This document shows positions 10,991 through 23,162 of a stretch of 64,000 nt of DNA, piece after piece. Origin of the DNA: Hyperoplus lanceolatus. Its lineage: Eukaryota > Chordata > Actinopteri > Uranoscopiformes > Ammodytidae. The notes under the pieces were generated by a model. That model did not search any database, was not told where the DNA came from, and saw only the letters and a program-made list of their open reading frames with translations. Numbering within the stretch: position 1 is the first letter of the stretch; every line of letters begins with the position of its first letter. Made by a program: the position numbers and the translations under genes. The stretch is from the NCBI GenBank assembly GCA_026929865.2, contig CM049396.1:25247001-25311000 (forward strand), given 5' to 3'.

Positions 10991-11843
10991 TATGCATGAA
11001 ACACGCTTTATCCAAAGTTATCTCCACCAGAGATGAGCCCTATGCCTATGGTGTCGTCTGAACACTTCAGAAGGTTGACTGACAGGTGACTGGAGGTTCA
11101 GCTGTTGGTGTAGAGGGAGAGGAGTAACGGAGGAAGGAGACAGCCTTGAGGAGAAGTAGTGCTGACGGTCCTGGGCCCAAATACATGTTTTCCAAGCGTC
11201 TTGTGCTGCTTCCTCTGTGATCCACCTGCAGGAGGAGTCAGGCACACTCTGAAACCCCAATCACTACACTACGTCCGTTTATGTTGTCTTCTAACTCGTG
11301 TGTGGCTATTTGACAGCAAATGTAATAGGCTACACATGTGCATAGCGAAGCCTGTATGTCATCATTATCACAGGGAATGGCATTGCTATTTACATGGTGA
11401 CACTGGAGTTGGGTTTTCAGAAAATTTCACCCTGGAACCTAGTTTCAAAAGTTTACGTTTTCATGTCCTCACGATTGCTTTACAGAGGCCGCAGACGCCC
11501 AACAAAGTAGACATGGGCTGTGTGGCCCGGGTGTCATCTAATTTTTTAAACAACAACAAACTGAAACTTGCCGAATAAAACAATGTTTGGGACTTTTACA
11601 CCTATTTTAATATACTGCAATATCAATGCAGTGATAAAGACAATGATTTATTTTATTATAGACCATTTGAAAAATGATCTGTCTGACTTGGTTTGGAGTG
11701 TGAGAGAAAACACCAGTTTTATTTTAGTAAAAGATAAATTGCCAACTTCAGATACATAAAACATACCAATATGGGATTTTCATCATGTCAGAATGTGAAA
11801 ACCACTATGCTAATGCTTCTTTCATTTATTTTGTTTTACACAG

Positions 11844-12065
11844 AGACCGGATTGATCCTTTTGCCTTTAAGTTCCAGTTTAAGAATGTGGAATACTCCTC
11901 GGGCCGCAACAAGACCTACCTGTGTTACCTGGTGGATGACAACAAACCAGATGGGCTACTTAGGGGATATCTAGAGGATGAGCATGCAGGGTCTCATGCT
12001 GAGGAGGCCTTCTTCATGCAGTGTATTCCAAACTACGACCCTGCACTCAAATACACAGTCACTTG
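11844..12065 (+). CDS. apobec2: Apobec2, exon 2 (zinc ligand His and catalytic Glu)
   Basis: Residues 71-145. It contains the first half of the deaminase core, from DRIDPFAFKFQFKNVEYSSG to the HAE motif: SHAEEAFF, with His122 as zinc ligand and Glu124 in the catalytic position. The acceptor is TTTTACACAG at 11843. The exon ends after TG of the Trp codon, before GTACGT at 12066; exon 3 supplies the final G. Reading on through the intron gives unrelated residues. A biochemical deaminase activity for APOBEC2 has not been firmly established in the literature. Confidence 0.94.
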
Positions 12066-13055
12066 GTACGTACCTTTCCTAAACTGTCGGATTGTAGGTG
12101 GCAAATTAAAAGATAACTTATTTTTCAGGTGGACAATATTTCCCTGTCGTTTCCAAATTTGGAGAGATATTAATAATACAGACCTTCCTCCAGTCTTGTG
12201 GGGATGCACAAATTAAGCTTATGCTATTTGGAGTTATTGTCAAATACTCTGGATGGATGGATGGATAGATAGATACTTTAGATGGATAGATAGATTCCCA
12301 CTGATTGAAGGAGTCCTCCTCTCTCCTTGATCAGAAGGTTGTTGATAGATGGTTATTGCAGTTGACAGGGATATCTGTACCGGTTGTTATAGCAGCAGAG
12401 CTATAGGAGACTCATTATTAGCACCAAAAGGACTTATTCCGCACGAAAGTGTCAAAAATAAGTTTACTAGGGAAATTCACAAGCATTAATATTTGCTGAC
12501 TCTCATAATAGAATATTTTGTTGCTTACAGTCTTTTGGGATATCATGTGTATAACGCTTTACAAGGACATGTTAAGACATTTTCTTTAATATAGTAAATA
12601 TTACCTGTATAATTTCCCTTACATTCATATCATATCACATGGTAAATTAATTTAGGCAAATGTAGTTGTTGGACATTAAATGTAGCAGTAGACTAGCAGA
12701 ACATCTTTCAATATTACCACACCAGCCTCTCATATTATGTAACTTAATAAAGGTACTACAGTGATTTAGTTGTGTGCTTCCATAAAGCTGGGGAACTTGT
12801 GAGGTACAGAATGAAAACTGCACAAGACAAGATATCCAGATTTTTAACCAATCTCCTGAAACAGTGGGACCTACCTCTTCTGTATTGCAACTCAATAGTA
12901 TCTTCCAGTAGAGTAGACACTTCCTTGCTTTGCTGCTTGTTATAGATACAATGCATTATAGTCTGATTATCCTCATCATACACTTACACAATGATAATCA
13001 TAGACGTGTAAACATAAAATTATTCTGAAATAAAAACTGTTCTATTTCCAATCAG
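12066..13055 (+). other. apobec2 intron 2
   Basis: A 990-bp intron with GT at 12066 and AG at 13054-13055. It holds a GGAT/GATA microsatellite at 12249-12297 and is otherwise unremarkable. Confidence 0.85.
12249..12297. repeat. GGAT/GATA microsatellite
   Basis: Interrupted tetranucleotide run (GGATGGATGGATGGATAGAT) inside apobec2 intron 2. Confidence 0.9.
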
Positions 13056-13359
13056 GTATGTGTCTTCCAGTCCCTGCTCAGCGTGTGCAGCAAAGCTAGC
13101 AGAAGTGTTGAAAGCCCGGAAAAACATCAAGATGAGCATCTTTGCTGCTCGGCTGTTTGAGTGGGAGGAAGCAGAAATCCAGGCCGGGCTGAAGGCCCTA
13201 CATGCTGCTGGCTGTAAGCTAAGGATGATGAAACCTCTGGACTTCGCCTACATTTGGGACACGTTTGTGGAGAACGAGGAACAACCTCTAAACCTTTGGG
13301 AGGACTGCAAAGAAAATTATGAATATTACAGTGACAAGTTGGCTGACATTTTACAGTAA
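13056..13359 (+). CDS. apobec2: Apobec2, exon 3 (zinc ligand cysteines, C-terminus)
   Basis: Residues 145-245 and stop. It opens with YVSSSPCSACAAKL; Cys152 and Cys155 of the PCSAC motif complete the zinc site with His122. The rest follows the APOBEC2 C-terminal pattern: IFAARLFEWEEAEIQAGLKAL, then GCKLRMMKPLDFAYIW, ending YYSDKLADILQ. No frameshift or stop is present, so the gene looks functional. A candidate polyadenylation signal AATAAA lies at 13639-13644. Confidence 0.95.
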
Positions 13360-15962
13360 CTATAGTGAGTATTCTTAGTATGCGCTTTCAAGCATTTATC
13401 TTTTTACAAACAGTAAATGTGAAGCGAAAGGGGAGGGAATATTTCAATTGCAATGTGTGCCCGGTGCAACACTGTCAAACATACCTTACCGGACACTGAT
13501 GTCTCCAGCGGCAGCAGCTCAGGAAAGCAGCAACAATGACTTAAAGCTGATGACAGCAGGGAAATCTGTACCAGCACATAAAGAAACGTACCAGTAGTGT
13601 TACAGTGGGTTGCCACCAAGTAAAATAACTACATAGCGAATAAATTAGAAAGAAGTTTGGTTGATTTTGTGAAAAAGTTAAGCCGTATAGATACATCACA
13701 GTTACATTTAATGACTAAATGCAGTTTTAACATTACCTAAATTGAGCCGTTATCCTGTGTGCTCTCAAACGGTCCTTGACCCTTGATCTGAACTCGATTG
13801 CTCTTCCTGCCGTGAATATGACAACTGAAATTTGATAACTTGAAATTGAATGTCACATTTTGAATAGAAACTGATTTAGATTCTAGTAAAGTAATTCAAA
13901 ATCTAGTTTAAATAATTAAAATTGAACGTGGGTGCTGCCGTTACTGCACTGCATGCAGCTCTGTATTGGCTTTTAAACAGCAGAACCTTTAAACATCCTC
14001 CTTAACTAAGTTACTTAATAAACATTTATACAGTCTTTACATCCCTTTACAGTTTTTCCCCTAGGATTGAAACATAGCGAGAGGGCATTTGGGGGCACAC
14101 AAAAGCATGGACATTTCAAATGTGTGTATCTATTTACCAATATTGAGTCCTAAGTACAAACTTAACCAGTGCTCTTCCCTCCCTTCGTGTTTTGTGTGTG
14201 TTTATATATAAGCAGTGTCTATAGCAAATGCACTGAAGGCATTAAAAAAAAAAAAAAAGTGCTCTTCACTTCACTGCACTGCATTGATCACCTTTCTCTC
14301 TTCTCTCAAAAAAATCCTTCAATAAATCAATCTGCCTTATGTCACAAATTCAGCTGCGAGCAGCCCCACAGTAGGCTACAACAAGGGGAATTCCTTAAAA
14401 AAGTAGGCCTTATGTGGATGCTTGGTGTATATCAGTGTCACCTATGCGCGAGAGCACTCTGAACACAGCGACATCACAGCATATTATGTTGAACATAAAT
14501 AGGATTCATTTAATATTTATTTAAATTCAAATCATTGTAGTCTAGGCTATTTATATGGAGTGCAGAGCAAAGCTTTGATGAGCAGGCAGATTAAAAACGG
14601 AGATGCGGGGTGTCGGCCAAGAAACTTTGTTTTGATTGTTTCTCCTTTTAGTTTATTCTTATTTTTTCTAAATTAAAATGTCTATATAAAATAAAAAAAT
14701 GGGGCATTTTAAATCAGTGAGTTGTACTTAAGAACAATTCAGTATTGTTTTTTAACGCTCTGACTCTCTCACTCTTTCTTTCTCTGTTGACACAGGAATC
14801 CAGTTGGGAACACGTGCACTCTTCATCATCACCAAATTATTATTCAAAGATGATTCATGTTGATTAAATGTAATGTTGATTTAAAGTGATATATATTGCA
14901 TATAATTTATGTATCTGTGTCTGTGTATAAATCTGTGTAGGTTGCCTTTTCTTTAGTGTGTTGGTCAGTGTTGTAATCACCTTATCGCTATAGCATAGTG
15001 AGGGGCCCGACCACACCATCTGACTGTTATCCTCCCATCTTGCTCTACTCTAGGATTGTCCTGCTGGGTGTACTACGAAGAAGGATTTTCGAGTTAGCGA
15101 GGTATGTTAGTCTTAAACCAGACTTTTCAATGTCCGGAAGGTGGCTCTCTTTAAAAATGGCTAGATTACCAATAACACTGGAGATCTGACCTGCTCTGAA
15201 AAGGTAGGCTATTCAGAGTTTGGAATTGCAAACACACTATTTTACCAGCAACTCTTTTGGAAATCTCTTGGAACTGACGATATTCTCTATGAACATAAAC
15301 TGTTTAGCCGGATGTTAATGAACCAAACCCAGCCAAGAATTACAGGAGCGCAAACTGTAGCATCGTGCTGTGATTTTTTTTTTTTTTTGCCACAAGAACC
15401 TACATACATTTTTATTGATGCAGAAAATGTAAAATGCTGTATGCAGTGTTATTCGCAAAGTTGTTCTAACTATCACTGAACATGATTGGACTGTTTTGTG
15501 TATGTTTTATTAAGTGGTTTGCACCATTTTCTTTCAGAATACAATGTGTAAGGGGTGCTAGTGAATTTTCAATTTAAAAAGACTGGGGAAATGAGGAAAG
15601 ACAGGATAGGTTCATATTCAGGACAGACAGCCAGATTTCAATTTTAGAAGGGCCAATGTAACTTTGTTTGGACCTGTTCTAATTATAAATGTCCCCCCCC
15701 ATGCGTAACAAAGCGATAGCCTTCAGTAAACTGCTGAGGTGCACACTCAATCAAAACGAAATTGTAAAGGCCTTTTAAATAAAAAAAAATAGTCTTGTAA
15801 AAAGAGACATAACTGGATAACTGCGTGCATAGCGTGTACTGTATTTTTTTTAATTTGCTGTTTTTCTATGCCTAATGGCACAATCGCTCTCTCTCTGTCT
15901 CTTACCTACTCAGAGTAAAGTGCAAAAAATCCCCCCAAAAAGCACTGGTTGATATAGTCAGG
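13360..15962. other. 3' region of apobec2 and intergenic sequence
   Basis: The AATAAA at 13639-13644 probably ends the apobec2 transcript. The remainder is AT-rich, with poly-A (14244-14258) and poly-T (15368-15388) runs. No gene, RNA or clear transposon end was recognised. Confidence 0.5.
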
Positions 15963-16020
15963 TTACTGCACACGTGATGGCTATCAGGCCACTGCCTGAT
16001 AGCCATCACGTGTGCAGTAA
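15963..16020. repeat. Perfect hairpin, 27-bp arms, 4-base loop
   Basis: The left arm 15963-15989 (TTACTGCACACGTGATGGCT...) is the exact reverse complement of 15994-16020; the loop is CACT. Arms contain CACGTG. No target duplication was seen. Confidence 0.97.
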
Positions 16021-16870
16021 CATGCTGTCTTCGGTGCGATTGTAGCTCTGAAACTTTTCTATATCCATCCTGGAACTTCTGCTTCTTTTCATATTTAATC
16101 ATATTAGTTAACTTTGACACTAAATGGTTTATATTCCCCATGCTTTGGGAGAGATCAATCCGAGTTTGCGCAAGCTTTCGCTAACGTAAAATGGCCTGCT
16201 CTGATTTGACCAAACTTAACACAATTTTAGCCTAATAAGGTTAATAAATGGTGCTTTTACTTTTATTTATTTTTTAGAAGAGAACATATTTTAGGTCTTT
16301 ATTTTGTATTTAAATGTTAATTTGAATGATTAAAAATAATAATTCAGAAAACATATCCTGTCAATGAGTGGGTGGGCCCAATAACATATTTGGTGGGCCT
16401 GGGTCCAGTGGGCCCACCCATAACGCTGCGGCTGATTCAGGAAATAGCATTCATTTAGAAGGTGGATAAATGCACTTTTTAGAGCTATACATGGTTGTAT
16501 GAATCCTCTGTGATAATCTTTCACCTCTGAGCTACCTCAGCAGTTGCGGTTTCCCTTTACTTCTCTGCTGGATTGACAACTGGCTCTGATCTAAATTGTG
16601 TTGGGTGTGATGCTCATGATGAATGTTAAAATAAAATAAAAACAAACATGCTACTGTACAACTGTACCAATTCATGTGCTTACATGGCAAATAAAGAATG
16701 GGTACTCTGTGGGGAATAATAACCTGGTTTGCCCCCTGATAATGTGTCTGTATATGTTTGTCTTCTGCCTCCTGTCTGCTCTGTCCTTTCACTGATAAAC
16801 TGCTTTTAGTAGCCTGTGTAGTCTGTTTATTTTTAGTTTACATGCACTCCACAACACAGGAACGGATATT
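16021..16870. other. Unassigned repeat-like sequence
   Basis: No gene seen. The segment GGTGGGCCCAATAACATATT and CAGTGGGCCCACCCATAACG near 16371-16425 resembles the end of a hAT element, but no partner end or target duplication was found. Confidence 0.3.
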
Positions 16871-16874
16871 TTAA

Positions 16875-17388
16875 AGCTCCCATATTATACACTTTTCGGT
16901 TCTATTATACACCATATTATATGGTCTTAGTGGTCCCTAATTCGTTTTTCTTTAATTGTTTGCTGAAAAAAACTTTCAGATAATTTATTGTACTATGGTG
17001 ATGTTCAGCTAATCTCACAATGGCTTATTTTTTAAAAAGAGCTGCAGTTCCCCTCGTAAATATACAATCTTTGAGCTCCCCCCGCCCCCTGTCCGGAAGC
17101 GAAGCCAGATACGCCTCGCCCTCTGTCTGTCAGGGCCGTGGACCAATAAGAAATAGGGGTGTGGGCTGCACAGTGGAAGCTTCTGGCTTTCCAGTTTTTG
17201 AGGTCAGAAACGAGGAGAATTCTGACTGGAGTATATTGGGGGGAGGGGTGGGGGTTTCAGAAAGGGGGAGAGTGAGAAAAGGAGAGATTGTTATTTTTTT
17301 AAATATTTTGGCAGTCTCTAGGCACACCGTGGACCCATGGATATGTTAGAACACATTTAAAAAGTGCATTTAGCATAATATGTGACCT
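16875..17388. mobile_element. TTAA-flanked MITE (514 bp)
   Basis: Flanked by TTAA at 16871-16874 and 17389-17392. The ends AGCTCCCATATTATAC and GCATAATATGTGACCT form an imperfect inverted repeat. TTAA duplications occur in piggyBac and Kolobok superfamilies. No transposase is encoded. Confidence 0.7.
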
Positions 17389-17559
17389 TTAAGAGTCTTC
17401 TTATTTTATTTCTTCTAAAATAAAAGGCACAATATGCAACATTTCGATGAGTCACACAAAAATAATTCCTCTCAATGATCAGTTCTGCCTCACTAGAATG
17501 TGGTGATTGGGTGTTTATCTGCATAGCTAGAGCAGGTTCATCCACCATAGTGCACCAAC

Positions 17560-17935
17560 CAAGTGGGATGGCACCATCCTGGACATAAATGTCACAATCA
17601 CAGAGTTGCGTGACAAATGTCAGCGTCTTCTCGGGATGCATGCACTGTCAGAATGTGACACTGTCTCCTACCCCTGTGGAAAGGGCAAGGCATCTGCACT
17701 GAAAGTACTCCTAGGAAGTACCATGCCTGGTCTTAATAAAGTACTTGTGGAAACTGATGCCACCCACAGTGACCTAAAAGATACCGGGACTTGCTCTGTA
17801 TGGGCATAAGAAGGCCAAGTCAGAATAAAGCTTGATACCAGATCTAACTGCGGAAGAAAAAGCCACCTGAACTTAAAAAGCTTCCTCCAACTGATGCTGC
17901 ACATCCTGCATGCTCATCTCCAGGTCATAGTGAAA
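17560..17935 (+). pseudogene. Decayed repeat-derived coding fragment (GCDT/GKGK family)
   Basis: Reads HALSECDTVSYPCGKGKASA and, after a frame change, LPPTDA. These motifs recur in multi-copy fish and invertebrate proteins of repeat origin, usually as LTGCDTxS and FGKGK followed by LPPTxDAL. I have no secure family name. The fragment has frame breaks and no start, so it is a remnant. Confidence 0.4.
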
Positions 17936-17949
17936 CGCTAGCGAGACCA

Positions 17950-18125
17950 GCTCCATTGATGAATGAGACTCTAAAAAGCCTCATGAAGGAAAGAGATGAA
18001 GCCAAATCTACATATGCAAAGTCTGAATTAGTGGAGGACAGATTCAAGTACTGTCAACTGAGAAACCAGATTACAAAACTGAATAGACTGATGAAAAAAG
18101 AATATCATATGTGTTACCGGGTGGT
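17950..18125 (+). pseudogene. LINE-like linker fragment
   Basis: Encodes MNETLKSLMKERDEAKSTYA and RFKYCQLRNQITKLNRLMKK, resembling the region between endonuclease and reverse transcriptase in several LINE clades (the 'W-M-N-x-E-L-K-x-L-x-R-x-R-D' linker). Both flanking domains are missing. Confidence 0.35.
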
Positions 18126-18340
18126 ACAGTTATATAGGATGTAGTTTCCACTTGGTGTGTTATGGTTCTCAACCAAAGATGTTTGATTAACCTGTTGTTT
18201 GTAGTTTTCTTTATGAATATAACATTAACAGATGTAGTACTTGGGAATGGGATTGCGGGTGGCTTGCAACAGGTTGTGTTGCCGTCTGGTCACAGAGTGG
18301 CAGTATTGAGTCTTACAATATAATGCTGCGCCCGGTGCAT

Positions 18341-18960
18341 TCAAATCAAATCAAATCAAATCAGTTTTATTTGTATAGCCCAAAATCACAAATAGCATTC
18401 GTCTCAATGGGCTTTACAGTCCATACAATATGATACAGTATGGTACAATATGACACAACATGAAAAAATATGAAACAATATGACACCCTGCCCTTACACC
18501 CTTAGCTCGGCTGAGAAAAAACTCCCAGTAAAAAAACCCTTTACCGGGATTAAAAAAATAGAAGAAATCTCAGGGAGAGTTGACAGAGTAAGGGATCCCT
18601 CTCCCAGGACGGACATGCTGCAATAGATGTCATAGGTAGAGAAAAATCACGAAGGATTTTGATCATTGTCCAGATGTTTAGATGGTAATACTAAAGAAAA
18701 GTGCAAATAGTATGGATGCAGGACGAATTCAGATGATGCCAGAGGATCCACACCGTCTCGTCTCCACCAGGGAAAACTAAGGTTTCCAGCACCGGGATTT
18801 CACCCCACGTCTCCAGGTGGTATCTTTAACCACTGCAACATCTTACGCGTAGGCGATCCAATTCTCAGATGTTGCCAGAGGGGAGACCAGATCCACACCG
18901 TCTCACCACGACCAGGGAAAACCGGAAGAGGACAGACAAGCAACCAATGAGCAAAGCAAA
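18341..18960 (-). repeat. Retroposon 3'-end repeat with (TTTGA)n tail
   Basis: On the minus strand this ends in a TTTGA pentamer run at 18341-18363, typical of LINE or SINE tails. It contains the fish-wide segment TTTGTATAGCCCAAAATCAC and CTCAGGGAGAGTTGACAGAG. No open reading frame. Confidence 0.65.
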
Positions 18961-19700
18961 AATGAATTTAAAGATTGAACAAACAAGCGAGTAGAAATAG
19001 TACTATCCTGATGGACGGTGAATCAGTGCTGATGTGAGGCAACAGCAGGCGGGAAGCATCCGTTCCTAGGACAGCTGATTCCACACAGAGCTCGGAGTCA
19101 GTCGAGCAGGTAGACAGGGGGAGAGAACCCCCGGGGCATCGCTCAGCAATCATGGAAGATAGACAGAAGAGCACAAATGTTAGAGAAATGGAATCAGTTA
19201 TTTTATTTTGCGTCGGCAGGACAATTATTCAGTGGGAGGACAACCGGTACTCAGGCTCTGACAAACCGAGACCGAAGGCAGCTCATCAGGCTGATGATAA
19301 TAACGCTATAACAATGTTCAACAATATGAACACAATTAACATTAAATAACATTGATTTACACTCTACCGTTCCCCACCGACACACAATCAGCGCTAGCCT
19401 CCCAGACCCAGAGCCTGCCCCCCAGCACCCCGCCCCCAGAGAGCACGCCCCAGTGCGGCACTAGTCCAGTGGAGGACCGGGGCCGTAGATAGAGAATAGA
19501 TAGTATAGAATAGGGAAATAGCCAAAATGCACCGCTGCCACGAGGAGCAACCACAGCCGAAACCCCCGGAGGGGCGGCCCGTACAGCCCACTCGGGCCGG
19601 CCAGACCGGCCATGCCCAGCCCATGAGACAAGGCCAGAGGCGCCAAGCACAAAGGGCGCGACGCATCCGCCGCCGCCATCGGCACACCCAGAGCTAGGAC
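18961..19700 (-). repeat. GC-rich LINE-like untranslated sequence
   Basis: The minus strand, from about 19700 to 19150, is GC-rich and then ends near AAATAAAATAACTG, which resembles the 3' UTR of a fish L2-type LINE in the opposite orientation to the LINE that follows. This is a guess from composition and layout. Confidence 0.3.
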
Positions 19701-21161
19701 CGGCCATTCTGGTCCCTTCTTCCATTTGTTTACCTTTGGACAGCGTTGGTCTTTGCCGTGAAGACGAGGTGTATCTCCATTGCATGCGTACAGAGTGGCT
19801 TATGGACATATGCTGCCGGTTGTTGCTGTATGGAACAGTTATATAGCGATACCAGTGAGTATTTGCATCGAGACTGTCTCCTTCCCTCGCCGTGCAACTT
19901 GCTTTCTGTATCCAAATGTTGCTAAGCACAATCATTTAATTGCCATTCCCACACTGGGAGGTGGTAAGCCAAACCCCACTATGACCCTCAAATGTGGGCT
20001 CTTAAATACTAGATCTCTTTCTAGTAAATCCCTATTGATAAATGACTTGATTATTGAACATAAGTTTGATATGATTGGTCTGTGTGAAACATGTCTTCAG
20101 CCAAACTTTTTTCTACCTCTAAATGAGGCCTCTCCTGCTAACTACTCATACTCTCATGTTGCCCGTGATACTGGACGGGGTGGATGTGTTGCCCTTATCT
20201 ATACATCTATTTTAAACCTGAGCTCGAAGAATGACATTAAATGTGATTCATTCGAAGCTATGGTAATGAGGCCACCTCCTGTAAATAGGAAAAATGGCTT
20301 TCATGGGGAGGGTTTCAATCTGGTGGTGGTCTATAGGCCGGTGATTTTAATATTCACCTCAATAAGGCAGCCGATCCCTTAAGGAAAGCCTTTGTTAATA
20401 TTATTGATAACTTTGGTTTCAACCAATTTGTAAATGAACCTACTCACTGTGAGGGAAACACTCTCGACCTCGTCCTCTCCCGTGGGATTTCTGTGACGGC
20501 CCTAAGTGTTTTTCCTGTCACTTCTGTAGTATCTGACCATTTTCTTATTTCTTTCGAGGTTGCCCTGGATTGCCCAAGCGCGGATGATGGAGCAGTGGTA
20601 ACCACTCGCCATATCGGTGCGTCAACTGTAACAACCTTACTGGATCAACTTCCCACGGTCCTGGCCTCCTTAGCACCGGTGACCGAATCTGTCGATAGTC
20701 TGACATCTGCGCTGAACTCAACCCTCTCTACCCTCCTGGATTCTGTGGCACCTCTCTCTGCAAAAACCAGACGAACGATGAGGGCTTCTCCCTGGTTTAC
20801 TCACCACACTCGAGCTCTGAAAAAGGACTGCAGGAGATTCGAACAAATATGGAGATAATCAAAACAAGAGTCCACCTACCGGCCTTGGAGAGAGAGCGTC
20901 TCTATCTACAAACGTGCTTTGAATGTAGCAAAGAAGGCATATTTCTCTTATTAATAGGAATAAGAGTAATCCAAAATTTCTATTTGACACTGTTGCCAAA
21001 CTTACAAAAGAAATGCTATCATCAAATCACTCAATCCACACTGCGCAAAATTTTAATGACTATTTTGATAGTAAAATTACCAATATTAGAAACAAAATCA
21101 GTTCCTTCGGTACAATGAACTGCACGATAGCTACGTGTAAGCGTAATATCGTTTTACTTAA
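19701..21161 (+). mobile_element. L2-like LINE, 5' half (endonuclease region)
   Basis: The apurinic-type endonuclease domain of a non-LTR retrotransposon, which nicks the target DNA to prime reverse transcription. Visible motifs: LLNTRSLSSKSLLIND, IGLCETCLQ (catalytic Glu), DFNIHLNKAADP, and VVSDHFLISF (terminal SDH). The linker ends NFNDYFDSKITNIRNKISS. There are frame shifts near 20345 and 20860-20950 and an apparent small deletion before DFNIHL, so the copy is dead. The frame runs into TTAA at 21158-21161 and resumes at 27570. Confidence 0.85.
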
Positions 21162-21243
21162 AAAGGCCATCTCCGCTCCCACCGCCTGTGCTTCGGCCAT
21201 CTCCGCTTCCCCCCCCCCCCCACAAACCCCACTCCGTTGTGAT

Positions 21244-21310
21244 ACGGCTGTTAAGTCGTGACGTAACACCCTTTCAAAATAAAACTTCCGGGTCCAACCG
21301 CTCCGTCGAA
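21244..21310 (+). repeat. ISL2EU left terminal inverted repeat
   Basis: 67 bp, beginning ACGGCTGTTAAGTCGTGACG. The reverse complement lies at 27138-27203 with two differences. Confidence 0.95.
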
Positions 21311-21333
21311 ATCAAAACAAACATATTGCTACA

Positions 21334-21455
21334 ATGCCGCAGTGCTGTGTTCCCAGCTGTTTGAACAGATCTGAGTAAAAAAAAACGAAGGAATTGTCTT
21401 TTTACCGCTTCCCCATTGATGAAAAGGAGAAGAGGAAATGGCTGCAGCTGATAAG
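21334..21455 (+). CDS. ISL2EU transposase gene, THAP exon 1
   Basis: Encodes MPQCCVPSCLNRSE, then after an in-frame TAA, KTKELSFYRFPIDEKEKRKW. This is the first half of a THAP zinc finger (C-x4-C, the F-Y-R-F-P motif), the site-specific DNA-binding domain of this transposase family. The stop at codon 15 follows an A-run and would end translation, so it may be a recent inactivating change. The exon ends ATAAG before GTAAGT at 21456. Confidence 0.75.
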
Positions 21456-21899
21456 GTAAGTTAAACTTCTTAAACAAAAGAAAAAAGTTTTAGCGCTAGT
21501 GTTTATCTTGTTTAACGTTAACGCTAACGGCTTACTGTTGGCTGTTTAAGTTAACTGGAATTACTCGCAAAAGGTAAACCCTCAAAAAGATATGTGTTTA
21601 AACTGTGTTTTTGTCATATTAATTATACTATCTATGGTCATAATAACCACCCAAGGCTATTTCGGCTATTATTGTCTACAGCCAGCCAGTTAAATTCACC
21701 TGTTTACATTAGGCTACACTCGGCGGCTCAGGTTACTGAACCGTTTCTAAGTCATTATGCACATCTTGGTCGTGATTGTGAATCTTTATGCTCTCCGAGG
21801 ATTTTATCATTGGTACCATTATATTATATTCTGACATGTCCTATGAAGAATTTAGGTAGCCTAATGATGATAATTTTCTCTCTTTCCTTTTTTTAAATA

Positions 21900-23127
21900 G
21901 GCGCAAGAACTTCACCCCAAACTGCAACTCCAGGGTTTGCAGTTGGCATTTCAAAAACGGCAAAGCTGTTGGCCCATCGCGATTTGCCTGGAATGAGGGG
22001 AAGACTTTCCCAACAACAGACAACCTCAGCAAGACCATCAAACACAAGAAGCAAATGGTACCCACCACCAATGAGGAAACTGAAGCCACAGATCAGCCAC
22101 ACTGCCTTGCTAACATTACAACTGCAGATACCCCTAGCACTTCTAAAAGCATTGTGGTGCTTGAAATCGAAAATGATATGCTTAAAAAAGTTGATAAAAT
22201 GATAAACTGAAAAAACAATTGGACATTCAAAAACAAGCTTTTTCCTTCAGGCAGATGTCATCCAACTCTCACAGAGTTCAGTATTTCACCGGATTGCCCG
22301 ATGCTGCCACTGTTTTGTTTTTACAAGCACTTCTTTCTAAATTTGAGCTTCACTATCATTCTGATTGGACTGTCCAATGTATGCCCCTAATTGATCAATT
22401 GTTCCTGACCTTAATAAAATTAAGACTAAATTCTGGCCATGAAGACCTTGCAACACGATTCAATTGTAGCACAGCCACAGTAACAAATATCTTTACCACC
22501 ATTGTTAGTGCGCTTTATCAAATTCTGTATGTCGGTATGCTTGAGAACAACATCCCCTCCACAGCAAAAAATCAAACGTCACTGCCAGAATGCTTTAGAC
22601 CATTCCCAAACTGCAGAATAGTGCTTGACTGCACAGAGGTTGCTGTGTCCAACACCAAGAGACTTGATACACAAAGTCACCTGTACAGCCAGTACAAAGG
22701 GCGGACCACACTCAAAGCACTGATTGGTGTGGCTCCCAATGGCTTCATCACCTTCACTAGTGACCTCTATGGTGGGAGTGCCTCAGACAAGGCAATCACA
22801 GCTGACTGTGGACTTCTCCATCATCTGCAGCCAGGTGACATGGTCATGGCAGACAAGGGCTTCACCATACGGGACATTTTACCAGAGGGAGTTCTGTTGA
22901 ACATCCCATCTTTCCTAATCAACGGACAATTCACACAGGAGGAAGCAAAGAATAACCGCCTAATCTCCTGTGCAAGGATCCATGTGGAGCGCTCTATCCA
23001 GAGACTGAAACTCTACAACATCTTGCGTCACATTCCACACCAGTTTAGAAAAAGCATTAATATGGTTCTGAAAGTATGTGTGTGTCTAACCAACTTGCAG
23101 ACACCCATTCTCCGTGAAATTGAATAA
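21900..23127 (+). CDS. ISL2EU transposase gene, rest of THAP finger and DDE domain
   Basis: After an acceptor TTTTAAATAG, the exon opens RKNFTPNCNSRVCSWHFKNG, supplying the C-x2-H pair that closes the THAP finger. A 1-bp frameshift near 22195-22210 separates it from the long frame. From the Met at 22219 that frame has 302 residues: a helix-turn-helix (LATRFNCSTATVTNIF, about 77-92) and the DDE_Tnp_4 catalytic core, with Asp137 (IVLDCTE), Asp212 (MADKGF) and Glu257 (ARIHVERSIQRLK). This is the IS4/IS5-related nuclease that cuts and joins the element. All three catalytic residues are present. It ends at 23127, convergent with the second gene. Confidence 0.88.
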
Positions 23128-23130
23128 GTT

Positions 23131-23162
23131 GAGCGTGATTATTTACTTCTCCCCTTTTCAGG
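23131..23162 (+). repeat. 32-bp direct repeat, first copy
   Basis: GAGCGTGATTATTTACTTCT followed by CCCCTTTTCAGG, four bases after the transposase stop codon. An identical copy lies exactly 660 bp downstream at 23791-23822. The pyrimidine tract plus CAGG resembles a splice acceptor. Confidence 0.97.

Larger units (their letters stand above)
8153..11843 (+). other. apobec2 intron 1
   Basis: A 3.7-kb intron, GT at 8153 and AG at 11842-11843. It holds a Harbinger-like small repeat near 9066-9275 and a hAT zinc-finger fragment at 10800-10990. The rest is AT-rich sequence with no recognised feature. Confidence 0.85.

Noticed and set aside
19357-19935. A 192-residue minus-strand open frame
   Set aside because: GC-rich composition explains its length. 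It shows no domain, overlaps LINE sequence on the other strand, and has overlapping open frames in two other phases.
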